DNA of 60,000 nt from Polytrichum commune. Its lineage: Eukaryota > Streptophyta > Polytrichopsida > Polytrichales > Polytrichaceae. The stretch is taken from the NCBI GenBank assembly GCA_950295325.1, contig OX485805.1, forward strand, positions 35,081,501 through 35,141,500, written 5' to 3'. The notes beneath the pieces were generated by a model. That model ran no database searches and had not been told where the DNA came from. It saw nothing but the letters and a program-made list of their open reading frames with translations. Positions 11,673 through 21,904 of this stretch are shown here, piece by piece. The position numbers and the translations under genes were made by a program. The first letter of the stretch is position 1. Every line of letters begins with the position of its first letter.

Positions 11673-12082
11673 CACGGGGGGATCACACCCCCTTACATTT
11701 CATAGCCACGTGCGATAAAAATTTGCTACCCTATATTACATGCCATAGATAAAATTTAAAATTATGATATTTTTTCTACATACACATAACCATTGATAAT
11801 ATCTTTTGTATATTTTTTTGAAATTTTTTGTCATCTTCATTTTTTGTAGTAATTTGTTTAGTTCAATGTTGTGTCATTCTAGTTAGAAACGGTATGTTTT
11901 ATGAAAAAAAAAAAATCATCAAATTTGGATACCAATTTTTACTATGTAATAGATACTATGTATATCTACTCATGAAAAAAAATCATAAACTTTTGAACCA
12001 TTTTGGTGATGCTTTATGTAAAAAGTAGATTTTGTTTTATCGCACGTGGTGTTCAACTTGACAATGAAGTGCACCCCCCGTG
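11673..12082. mobile_element. 410-bp MITE with CACGGGGGG ends, 8-bp target duplication
   Basis: It begins CACGGGGGGATCACACC and ends CACCCCCCGTG. Flanks are CCCTCAAC (11665-11672) and CCCTCACC (12083-12090), an 8-bp duplication with one mismatch. Subterminal ACGTGCGATAAAA on the left pairs with TTTTATCGCACGT on the right. The interior is AT-rich and non-coding. Its ends match those of 13788-15133, so the two belong to one family. Confidence 0.88.
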
Positions 12083-12962
12083 CCCTCACCAAACCAAAGA
12101 GATAGCCCGGCTACAGAGACTCCAACCCTCCCCAACCCAACAGTAGCTAACACGAGAAATGAGAGAGGGAACAACACTAGCCCCCAATGTTCCAAAGACA
12201 CGACAGACAATCATGCAAGCAGGGACTGAGGGGAGACATCACATAGGGAAGCAGGGCGACCAAACTCCCCCCAAACCAAACTTGAAGAGGAGATTCACCC
12301 TGGACCACTTCAAGAGATTCACATCAACACCCAAGTCCCACGAACACACCCAAATTGCAGGGGTCACAACTCAACCCCACAAGCCAAGCAGGTGACGCAA
12401 AACTACAGGGTACCAAGAGAACAACAAAACAATAAGCCATCTCAAGACACAAGACTCCCCCCCCCAATAGCCGATCTAGAGCCAAGTGCGGGTTTGGCCC
12501 CACCGGGTGAAGAACACACACGGCTACCCCTCCAACGGCTACTACTCAGAGGAGAGACCCACAGTAGAGCAACAACAAATCAACTCCCCCAACAAGGCAC
12601 ACAAGTGGGGAACACATTCCCATTGGACTCAACCACGATGCAACACCGAATCACATTGACACCACCTCGGAGCTTGAGGAGCTCCTGAGAGAAATTGATA
12701 TCACTTGGAACTCCCCCCTCACAGAGACCAAACCTTCGACAATCCAATTCTCCTAACTCAAGAGACACCGGAGACAACGCAAACCCCACTGACTCTTGAG
12801 CGCAAGGGGCAGTCTGAGAGAACACATATCATTTTATACGAACAGAAGCCCAGGAGCAGATCGAAGGCCAAGTGCCGCTTTGGGTTGTACTCCAAACGTG
12901 GAGGCGAACCCCAATAGCCCCTCGCGGCGCCACGTGGTGACAACCATTCCCCCCCCCCCCCC
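12083..12962 (+). pseudogene. GC-rich, Pro/Thr/Gln-rich decayed coding-like stretch of the LINE 3' portion
   Basis: The sequence is much richer in C and G than its surroundings and reads as overlapping short plus frames rich in Pro, Thr, Gln and Arg (for example 12159-12395, 12392-12688, 12796-13218). Fragments such as SELEELLREIDIT and KAKCRFGLYSKRGGEP look protein-like but match no domain I recognise. Stops and a poly-C run (about 12948-12964) break every frame. It lies between ORF2 and the 3' end of the LINE. Confidence 0.45.
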
Positions 12963-13551
12963 CCACTCTCTGTTGATCCACAAGTACCACAAAACGATCA
13001 CAAAGATGGCGATCGCAAGGACGGCGACACACCAACCGAAAGGGATACGCCACCACAACGCAATCAAGCGACAAACAACTTGCTGGTTGACGTCACCTCG
13101 AATCGCATCGAGGAACGGGACCCCACTGGAGCATTTGGTGATAGGGTCACGTTGCTCCAGCCTACCCCCCTTAAAAGATCCCCTTTGGGCCCTTACAAAC
13201 CCCCCGCCACTCTCTTGAGACAGAACCCGCACAGGTTCGTGCTCCAACGACTCGGCCTCATCGAGGCCGCCTTTGAGGAATGAGTTGCACAGGAAGTTGA
13301 TGACCTCCTCAGGGAGGTTTCCGCTAAGAAACGTTTGGCTCAACTTTTCCCGCCAAACTCCGTCAACTCGTCAACACCCCGCATCCTCACCAAAGAGGAT
13401 TGCCTCCAACTCTTTCGGGTTATGGGGGTGCCTACCTCGGGCTCGCTTCTTGGAGTGTATCGGTGGGTGGCGAACTTGGGGGAGGCCCGCTTCAATTTTG
13501 AGACTACCTTTGATCCACACAACGCTGAGCTCCTCAATGCCTACGACTAAC
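12963..13551 (+). pseudogene. Unidentified reading frame in the LINE 3' portion, one in-frame stop
   Basis: One frame stays open from the poly-C run to a stop at 13551, except for a single TGA at 13281-13283. It begins with an Asp/Lys/Arg-rich, probably disordered segment (QNDHKDGDRKDGDTP...). It passes SPLGPYKPPATLLRQ and LGLIEAAFEE, crosses the stop, then reads VAQEVDDLLREVSAKKR and TKEDCLQLFRVMGVP, ending LLNAYD. It is not the RNase H domain often found after plant LINE reverse transcriptases, and I do not recognise it. It could be a 3' extension of ORF2 or captured host sequence. Confidence 0.45.
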
Positions 13552-13787
13552 TGGCAATTGTCGCCATCCCTTCCCTCCTGATGCCTTCAATGTAGGTTTC
13601 CCTCTCCGTCTGGACCCCCTCGTGCGTAGCACTCCGTGGGGACCAACGATGGTGTTTCTTCCTAGCGCGAGACGCCTTTGTCATTCCCCGCGCCTTTGTT
13701 GGTGCTCTCTTCCTCCTTGGCTCCCGCCCCTGGAGCGAATGGTGACAAACATCAGGGCTTCCCGCGCCCAACCTCTCCCCCTCGACG

Positions 13788-15133
13788 CACGGGGGGATCA
13801 CACCCTCTTACATTTTGTAACCACGTGCGATAATGGGGTATTTAATGGGGGGGTATTTAAGCACCTCTCGGTATTTTTTCCCTCCCTATTTGTAGATATA
13901 AAGTTGCTTTGACATATTTTTAAGCACCCTATGTTTATTTGTAATTTTTTGGAGAGACCAATTTTTAGCATCATATTTTTTTTATAAATTGTACAGGTAC
14001 CAAATAATGAACATAATACTATAGCATTGTAAAATCGACTATGTGAGCAACAAACGTTCCATACCATCCATCTTGTCATTTAATCGGTTTCAATTAGTTA
14101 TACCAATGCTAAAGCATTCAAAGTACCATTCAAAACACAATCAATAACACTTGGAGTTTAGTTAAAAGATTACCAATGAACATGGAGATGACAAAATGTA
14201 CAAGCTAACATAGACAAGTTGTAAACACGGATAGAACAAAACAAAAAATATAATCAATTGTCATAAGACATGAAAATTTTGCATAATTATCTACTCTAAA
14301 ACAAAAGATTGCATTCAATTGAAAAAACTAAATACACAAATTGAAAACATTTACCTTAATTATGTTCACAAACACATTCAACCTTGTACCAAATATTTAC
14401 AATGTGAAGGGTTAGGATATAACTATGCACCCCCCAATACATGTCAAGGTACATATCAATATCCTCTCTTATGTCATGATAAGATAAAATTTTGGAGAGG
14501 TTTAACACCAATAATGACAAAGAACTAAAACTAATTGTTGGCATGAGGCGGACATACCTCACGAGAACGGAGCAAGCCGAATCTTTGGCGCTTGTGATAC
14601 ACCATGTGTGAATGCTGTGAATGCTATGGAGCAAAGAAGAAAGCTCCAAAAAATGTGTCTTACCTACCGCCTTTCTGACACGCTTCACCAATGCAAGACC
14701 TCCTACCCAAACGCTTCACCGCCTTAACACCCTATGCTTGTCCAAACCCTAAGCAAACCCAATGGCCGTTGAGAAGTCACAACATTCCTTCCCCAAAAAA
14801 AATCCACAACGTTTTCCTCCAAACTAACGCGTTTCATTCAAATTTGGACAGAATTACACAATTCTTCATCCAATTAGTCTAACCCATAATTAATCTATTG
14901 ATTCTACTACACACATTTGGGGGGATCCAATATCTATAATCCTATTTTTTTTCTACTGATTACTAAAATGGAGGAATTATTCACCGTCTTATTTTATATA
15001 TAAACATGTAGGGGACATATTTCCAAAGCTATGGTAGATCTAATGAATGTATAAATTTTACCCTCAATGAATTAAATTGACCCTATTTTTTATCTCACGT
15101 GGTTTCTAAAATTCCGATAGTCACCTCCCCGTG
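13788..15133. mobile_element. 1.35-kb TIR element with CACGGGGGG ends, perfect 8-bp target duplication
   Basis: It begins CACGGGGGGATCACACCC and ends CACCTCCCCGTG. It is flanked by identical CCTCGACG copies at 13780-13787 and 15134-15141. Subterminal ACCACGTGCGATAA on the left pairs with TTTATCTCACGTGGT on the right. The left ~45 bp nearly matches the 11673-12082 MITE. The body is AT-rich with no recognisable transposase; the longest frame, minus strand 14356-14691, resembles nothing I know. Probably hAT-mobilised. Confidence 0.88.
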
Positions 15134-15345
15134 CCTCGACGTCTCCCGTTGGGTGGGCCCCTTGTCCCCGTTTGGGCCTCCACTCCTCTTGCGCTTGCAT
15201 GGCTGGGCCCTCCCTTCTCTTCCTTCGGCTCTGATTGCTAGGACCGTTGGACAGATTGCTCAGTCCCCTCTCTGTCTTGTCCGGACCGCCTCATGTGGTG
15301 GTCCGTGCCTGCCTCCCCCCTCGGGGCTTTGTAATTTACTATTTA
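15134..15345 (+). other. 3' end of the LINE
   Basis: GC-rich sequence that continues directly from 13787 once the inserted element and one target duplication are removed. It ends GGGGCTTTGTAATTTACT plus a short A-run, a typical plant LINE 3' terminus. No coding function was recognised. Confidence 0.65.
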
Positions 15346-15370
15346 AAAAAACCTCGGTGACATCTTCATG

Positions 15371-15545
15371 GTAGATTCAAAAGTTAAGTGCGCAGCAAAT
15401 GAAGACATTTTCAGGTAGATTCGAAAGTTAGGTGAGCAACAAATGAAGACATTTTCAGGTATATTCGAAAGTTAGGTGAGCAACAAATGAAGACATTGTC
15501 AGGTAGATTCGAAAGTTGGGTGAGCAACAAATGTCTTCATTTGTT
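15371..15545. repeat. 44-bp tandem array closed by a hairpin
   Basis: Units begin GTAGATTCGAAAGTTAGG or close variants at 15371, 15415, 15459 and 15503, an exact 44-bp period. The last unit ends in a perfect hairpin, AACAAATG-TCTT-CATTTGTT (about 15524-15544), whose left arm is the repeat's own AACAAATG word. Confidence 0.9.
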
Positions 15546-16087
15546 GACCAACTTTGTATTGTTCCAGCATGCACAAATTTAAAAACTTAGTGTAGAATTC
15601 AACTACATCCACTTGTTCCTATGGTTGACTATATCGTAATGACTTAGGGCAAGGCCACTCACCCTGCATCTGCATCTGCACTTTTACATCCGCAATGCAC
15701 ATGCAGATGCAATAAAGTGGCCCAATCAGCTTGCTACTTGCAAACCATGGATGAAAAAATCTAGGGGAAGAGCAAAACTTCTTGCATTTCATTGAAATAT
15801 GCAAGGAGCCTGCTATCAAGGTAGGACAAGGCCATTTTATTGCAGTATCCACTAAAGACAACTCGAGATTGTCGCAACCTAGTTGAAGATAGGTAAATCA
15901 CCGGTAGATCACTTAGTGCATTTTAAAAACGACGTGCGGCATAATATAGAGAGGATTAAAATCACTTGAAATAAAAATTATAAAGGAATTCCAAATAAGG
16001 AAGGGGCCATTAAATGTAGACAATCCCATTATAAGTAAGTTAGATGGACATAAAACGTGGGCCATTATTTTTTTGTAAAATTAATAT

Positions 16088-16352
16088 AGGGGCTGAAGAT
16101 AAGGATCCTAGAAGGTGTGTTTTCTTCATAACTCTGTTTGCAATGGTATTACTGTTTGCACCCTTCTTTGTTTCCATGTTTTCCCTCAACACTCGTCAAT
16201 TGCGTTAGGAAGTACATTAGCTTTTATTACTTAAAAGGAATATAGAGTACAAAAAATTGCAGTGACTTGGATAATATAAGTAATAAAAGGGTGCAAACAA
16301 ATGGGCCATTTTTGAAATTTAAGTAATTATAGGGAGGCTTTAATTCAGCCCT
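16088..16352. mobile_element. 265-bp MITE-like inverted repeat nested in the Tourist-like element
   Basis: The outer ends AGGGGCTGAA and TTCAGCCCT are inverted. An inner pair, GTTTGCACCCTT and AAGGGTGCAAAC, also inverts. The interior resembles the poly-G-ended MITE at 9880-10231 in its words (GGAATATAGAGTAC, GTGC[G/A]AACAAATG), suggesting a distant relationship. No clear target duplication was seen. Confidence 0.5.
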
Positions 16353-16797
16353 TGAAGGTAAATAGCCCCAAAACAAAAAAAACCCCAACCGCATATGGTG
16401 CACAAAAATGCCTTAGAGTGATCTACCCGTGAGGTAAATCAAGACTGGTACTTGATGAGATAGGGTAATATGTGATTTTCTATTTAGAGATTTTCTATTT
16501 AGTAGTTAATTATTTTACTAACTATTTCCAATATGATTTCCAATAAGCATTTTTTTAGTTTAAGTTGTTTAATGTTAAACTAGTTAATGAATAAAATAAT
16601 AATGTTTATTAGTGTTTATTTTGAACTAAACTTAGCATATAATATCAATAATCCACTAAATTAAAGACATAAACCTGTGATCTTAATAAGCTTTTATAAT
16701 AACATATGAAAAGTGTTCTTTAGAATGAGAAGAGATAAGGTAGACCTACCTAAATCAAATAGAACAATAATCTACACACTTAAAGTCGAGTGGTATG

Positions 16798-16960
16798 TGG
16801 TTAAGTAATGAAAATTTTTCATGGATGATTGAAATGTGGACTGAAAAGCACGTAATAAGTAGCAGTAATAGCAACATTGTGAATGTATAATGTCCAAAAA
16901 TGTTAGTTTGACATTTAATTTTAGTGACAATACATGGATTTTTTACAATTAGTATTGACT
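16798..16960 (+). repeat. Degenerate module A fragment
   Basis: Weak similarity to the right part of module A: TCATGGATGATTGAAATGTGG, GCAACATTGTGAATGTATAAT, TTTGACATTTAATTTTAGTGAC and TTTTACAATTAGTATTGA, in the same order as at 29460-29640. Both termini are lost. Confidence 0.55.
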
Positions 16961-17639
16961 CTTGTGCAAAATAAATAAAATTGATGACATTAAGAATCAA
17001 TGTTTTGTTACAAATACTTCGGCTTATACTTATAATCTTGTAGATGAAATGGATTATAGAATAAAAAATCAAAATTTCAAAGATAAATATGGACTTCATT
17101 TAACCTTGTTTAAATATATGATAATACTAATAATACTAATAACAATAAATTATATGTGATATATGATATATGATAATTTAAATATTTTATAAAAGTATCT
17201 ACTTATATAAAATTGGTTATATATTATCGAATTATTCCATTTTTCTTATATAATTAATTATTTAGAAACATGATTATCTAAGTAAGGCGCGTATAAATCA
17301 CTAAATTTATGAAATGATTACTGACGCGAGGAAGGGTGGCAGCTCGTAGTATGAGTCGAGTAAACTTGGGAGAATTACTGGGATGTAAAATTACGTACTT
17401 TATCCATTGCATAAAGTGGTTTTAAAGATGCAAGGATGATTGGGTGGCTTACTTGCATCTACTTCTGCATCCCAGATGGAGGCCACTTCCCGTTCCTGGA
17501 TGCAAATGCAAATGCAAGAAGTCACTAGGCTTGCTCTTAGAGCATCGTCCTAATTATGATGACTAAACTACCTAACTTCCTCGCCGTACGTTGTTATCGT
17601 CTCATGGTTGTCCTTTCTTTTATATTTGGTAGGTGTCAT

Positions 17640-18385
17640 CTTTTAAAAGCTCTTCCACCTTGTATTGAACAAGATGGACTTTTAAGTTATTTAAAAGTCC
17701 TCTTCCACTTCTTCTTCGCTTGATGATATCTCTTCAAGTAGTCTTGTTCATCCAAGTGTTGCTCCTATTCCATCAACTTGTTTGCTTGTAATTTTCTTCT
17801 TGTATTGACCTTCTTTATGTTCCGTAGTTGTCTCTTTAAGCTCAAGTGTTACTTCTAGTTCTCATTCACTTATCCTTGTATGTTGTAGTGTCGTAACCTC
17901 TTCATGTGTCGCAATTGTCTCCTCTTCTTCTGAAGTATCTTAGTAACTCTTTCTACAATGGCTAAGTATCTTAAGTAACTCTTCCTTACAAATTGATCAA
18001 GAGTTCATGTAACCAAGTATTTCTTTTTTAAGTTGCCAAGTAACATGTTTACTCTTCCGCCAAGTAGCTAAATGACCAAGTACCAAGTTCATTCTTCTTT
18101 CACTTCGGTAAGTAACCAAGTAATGAGTCTCTTTTTCTTCTTCTTTAAGTATCTCAAGTGGCACGGAACTTCCTTCAAACGGCCAAATAACTCTCTTCAA
18201 GTGGCCAAGTATCTCTTTTAAGTAATCAAAATAATCTTCTTTGGGTAACCAAGTAACCGTTGTCAATTGTCCAAGTGATCGTCTTCAATGTAGCCTAGTA
18301 ACCTTCTACAAGTCCAAGTAATCGTCTTCAATGTAGCAAAGTAATCATCTTCAATGTAGCCAAGTAACCATCTTCAATGTAAGAT
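17640..18385. repeat. Low-complexity CAAGTAA/TCTTC-rich region with a 22-bp tandem tail
   Basis: Dense, loosely repeated words of the type CCAAGTAACC and TCTTC. The end is more regular: TTCAATGTAG recurs at spacings of 44, 22 and 22 bp between about 18285 and 18381 (unit about CCAAGTAATCATCTTCAATG). No coding function was seen. Confidence 0.7.
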
Positions 18386-19770
18386 ATTTATATAATAAAT
18401 CTTATCATATCATAAATTATATCACAACACCTCTTATGATTGCATTACTTATCACATTTTAATTTCCTTAGGCAATCAATCATACTTGTAAAATATAAAT
18501 GATATAAGTTCAAAGATTATCATGATAAAAATGATAATGAAATGAAGTAGTTATATGAAAAACATATTTTGACTTATGTTAAGACTTTAATAACTTTGTT
18601 AAACTCATGGCAATCATTAATTTAGAAATATATACAACTCAATTGTCAAAGTTCTTGCATGCAAACCATACGTTCTTATTCCGATGTTCTTAATTTCTTC
18701 TTCCCTCATAGATCTCATCAATGATTCCAAGTATCCAGTTTTACTCATAAACTTTGTAATATGACTATTCTCACCTCATGTGAGCTTCTATATTTTCTCA
18801 CTTACACAAATGCCTTTCGTTACTACAATTCCCTCATCATATGTTTGACTCCATAAGCCATTCCTTACATAATTGCCTCTCAATTTCTATGTCAAATTTT
18901 CCAAAACAATTTGCTACATAAACTACCTCTTTCTAATTTATGTATCTATCTCACCTCATGTGAGTTGCTATAGAACATCTCAAGTTGCATTTACAATCTC
19001 TCAACTTAACTATGTCTAAGCTAAAATTTTACTTTGTCTTTACCTTGAATAACTATGAAGAAGGTTGAGCTTGAAGCTCGTATATTCCAAAATCATAAGG
19101 ATACAAAGGACCTAACTCTTGTGTAGCCTATCAACGTGAATAAGGTAAGGTGTTTTAACTCTAATCCTAACTCTATATATAGTAGGAGAAAGCGCCTAAC
19201 ATGTGCATCCCTCCTACATCCCTATAATTCTTATTTTCCTAAGAAGATGAAGATAGCTCACCCGGATATCTTTAAAGTGAGCACATATAATCCATATCTT
19301 TTATTACAATCAAAATGTGGTAAATAGCATTCTAGAATCTACCTATATAATATCTAGGTATGGGAGATTTCCTAAGACTAACCAAGAAGTCAATTCTTGG
19401 CCCTTATTTGCTTCCACCTCCATTTTTCCTCACCTATGTGGCCTAAGCGGTAGTTGGTCAACAGAGAGTCCACCAATCCTAAGTGGCTTGCTACATGGCT
19501 TACTAATCTATCCAATAATCTCATCAATGTTACTTGCCTCCTACACAGCCCATTAGTCTAAATTGGCTTACCAATTGCGGCCAATTAATTTTATGTAGTT
19601 TCCTATTTTATTAATTGGTAACCTGCCCGTAAGCCCCCTTAAACCTTATTACATAATCCTTCTTATGTGGCGATTTCGGTGATTCTCCCCTTTGCCGTTG
19701 AGATTTGTGGTGAACATTTGAACTTGAAATTTTTTGAGTGCGCCGGTGGCGCCATTCTACTCGTACCTAA
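18386..19770. other. Intergenic DNA, no gene seen
   Basis: AT-rich and pyrimidine-skewed like 1132-2940. The short hairpin CTCAC-CTCAT-GTGAG occurs twice, 180 bp apart (about 18771 and 18951). I found no element ends and no coding domain. Confidence 0.45.
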
Positions 19771-19829
19771 ACCCTCTATAACGGTAATTAGTCACACCCT
19801 CTATAATAATAATTAGCTTTGCTCGGGTT

Positions 19830-20240
19830 TGAGGGGGTGATGCATATGCCACACCTTGTATAGTTGTAATTAGTTTTACTTGAGTTTGAAGAGGTGAGGC
19901 ATATGTCACATGCACCTTGTATAGCCGTAATTAGTTTTGTTCAAGTTTAAGGGGGTAAGGCACATGCCACACCCTCAATATCAATAATTATCTTTGTTCA
20001 GGTTTGTGGGAATGATGCGCATGCTACACCATCTTTAACGGTAATTAGTTTTGTTCAGGTTTGAGGGGGTGAGGCACATGTTACACTCCCTATAGCAATA
20101 TTAGTTTTGTTTGGGTTTGAAAGGGTAAGGCACATGTCAAACCCTCTATTACAGTAATTAATTTTGTTTGGGTTTGAGAGGGTGAGGCACATGCCACATT
20201 CTCCGAATGAATAAGTAACTTCCTCTAAGTCTAAGGGAGT
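19830..20240. repeat. ~57-bp tandem array with GGTGAGGCACATGCC core
   Basis: Cores at about 19838, 19895, 19956, 20013, 20070, 20126 and 20183 give a period of 56-61 bp. The consensus is GTAATTAGTTTTGTTCGGG, TTTGAGGGGGTGAGGCACAT, then GCCACACCCTCTAT. The core word GGTGAGGCAnnTGCC is shared with the array at 4219-4610, 15 kb away, although linkers and period differ. Confidence 0.85.
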
Positions 20241-20489
20241 GAAGCACATTTCATACCTCCAATTACACACAATAACTTTCACAAATGGATCGTCAATCGA
20301 GTCTTACCTAATTATAATTTGATTAATGACCAAGTGCATTGAAATAAATGTACTCATATTTGTAATTTCTTTATTTATAACCAAGACATTTATAATGTGG
20401 TCATATTTTCATTGAATTCTATGCATTTGCAATAATTTGTTCATGTGCACTTTTACATATTGAATTGCACATTTAATGAAACCGGTGTT

Positions 20490-20853
20490 GATATTTAGTG
20501 TCATATGGCATTTTAAGTCACTATGGTAACTTTTCGGATGACACTTCTCACAAATAAGTGAACAATGGGTGTCATGGATGATGGATGAGTTCATCCATTA
20601 GCCAAACCCCTACCTTCTCTCGTCAGCAACCTGTGATAAAATATTATCATGGATGATTGAAACTTAGATGAAAAATCACTTGGTAAGTGACTTAAATTGC
20701 AACACTGTAAATCTATAATCATCCAAAAAAAATTACAATGAATGACAAAGAATGTTGGGTTAGCATTTAAAGTTTGTGACACTACGCCACGGTTTACAAT
20801 AATTGTTGAGCAAGACAATTAGAATTGGTGACACTAAATATCATATTTAGTGT
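20490..20853 (+). repeat. Module A copy
   Basis: A full-length copy close to 29298-29671. The left end is worn (ATATTTAGTGTCATATGG) and the right end is the intact ACACTAAATAT / ATATTTAGTGT near-palindrome. It carries the internal hairpin GATGGATGA-GT-TCATCCAT. Confidence 0.85.
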
Positions 20854-21130
20854 AGCTACTTTCATCTTCTCAAATCCGGGCCCACCTACTAACCTCCTCC
20901 TCCTCCTAAAACCGGTTTTTCATCCTTCAGCGACTAGCACATGTAGGTTAAAGATTCTTTAGTGGGCACATGGAAGTCTAGCAACACGTATCCACAACCT
21001 CCACATTCTAGCAGACCACAAAAATGTGGTTGGATGGGAACTTGTGGTTAGAGTGAATTTCCATGTAGGTTGCTCGTTCACTGAATTCTCGATAATAATG
21101 AGTTGGAGGTGTTTCATGTAGTTAAGCACA
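20854..21130 (+). repeat. P-element arm, rearranged
   Basis: It continues from module A with GCTACTTTCATCTTCTCAAA and CCGGGCCCACCTACTAACC, as in P elements at 29672 onward and reversed at 50800-50500. Near 21048 the arm switches to the inverted orientation (GTGAATTTCCATGTAGG...AACCATCATCCAACC), so the outer part is a small foldback and not a normal P end. Confidence 0.7.
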
Positions 21131-21256
21131 AACCATCATCCAACCATCATGCTTTTGTTGTTGTTGTTTGATATTTTTGTCCCCACAAGTGCACACTCGT
21201 TATTAATTTTAGAACAAGTGATTTGTCCAAATATACTTAATGTCAATTAAAAGCTA

Positions 21257-21902
21257 AAGCGGCATTCACGGTTGGGGTACCACTTTTGGGTGTCTAATGG
21301 TTAAAGGACTAAATTAGATAACTTTACATAGTTGGTGTGCTTAGATTTGTATTGTGGAGCATATTTTGGATCATACCTACATTTAATATTTCATATTGAG
21401 TACACCGACAAAGTTAATTTACAAGGAATAAGGTTATCTAAGATATCATTTTGATTCCTTGACAGACATCCATAAGTGTTGACAAAATTGTTGACTTTTG
21501 GATGACATCCTAGTGTCATGATACGAGTATCATGGTGTCATGATACTCGTGTCGTGGTGTCATGATACTAGTGTCATGATACTAGGATGGAAAACATGAA
21601 ATAATTCACTTCCGATGTATACTTCAATAATGAAATTGCTATTGATGTGGCCCAAACAAGTCAATTGACCTCTTTACAAATCCTTTGACCTATCTACTCA
21701 TTTCATAAAGGATTTCTCTATTATTGGTGATTACTTAATCATAAATAATATCTTTCTTGATAAGTCCTATGACCTATCTACTTATTCATTTAAATTTTAT
21801 TGATCAAATAATAGTAAATCATAATAAACACTGAGATCCAATGCGACACAATCCTTAATTCCTTTGTCCCAAAAGTAATACCCCAATCGTGAATGGCCCC
21901 TT
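21257..21902. mobile_element. 0.65-kb TIR element, candidate TA target duplication
   Basis: The left end AAGCGGCATTCACGGTTGGG and the reverse-complemented right end AAGGGGCCATTCACGATTGG match for ~40 bp, followed on both sides by a ...ACTTTTGGG block. TA flanks both ends (21255-21256, 21903-21904), which would fit a Stowaway/mariner-like element. The interior is non-coding and holds palindromic TCATGATAC repeats at 21515-21585. Confidence 0.65.
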
Positions 21903-21904
21903 TA

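Larger units (their letters stand above)
5098..15345 (+). mobile_element. Degenerate plant L1-type LINE (non-LTR retrotransposon), with three nested elements
   Basis: The plus strand reads in order: a gag-like ORF1 with CCHC knuckle (5.2-5.7 kb), an APE-type endonuclease (6.7-7.5 kb), a reverse transcriptase (7.9-9.45 kb), a zf-RVT-like C-terminus (to 11541), then a GC-rich 3' portion that ends near 15345 after GGGGCTTTGTAATTTACT and a short A-run. Many stops and frameshifts make it non-autonomous. Three TIR elements interrupt it (9880-10231, 11673-12082, 13788-15133), and removing each with one target duplication rejoins the LINE. The 5' boundary is uncertain and no flanking target duplication of the LINE was found. 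Confidence 0.85.
15647..17536. mobile_element. 1.9-kb Tourist-like (PIF/Harbinger type) TIR element, TTA target duplication
   Basis: The left end reads GGGCAAGGCCACTC then TGCATCTGCATCTGCA. The right end, reverse-complemented, reads GAGCAAGCCTAGTGAC then TGCATTTGCATTTGCA. Inverted similarity extends ~100 bp inward (TTGCATC-rich arms, GATTGGG..CCACTT). TTA lies directly outside both ends (15644-15646 and 17537-17539), the classic Harbinger duplication. The interior is AT-rich and non-coding and holds a nested MITE (16088-16352) and a module A fragment. Confidence 0.75.

Noticed and set aside
12834-13343. 169-codon minus-strand frame
   Set aside because: GC-rich region where both strands stay open; the plus frame ending at 13551 is more protein-like and agrees with the LINE direction.
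15647-17536. Full PIF/Harbinger autonomous element
   Set aside because: Ends and TTA duplication fit, but no DDE transposase or Myb-like ORF is present.
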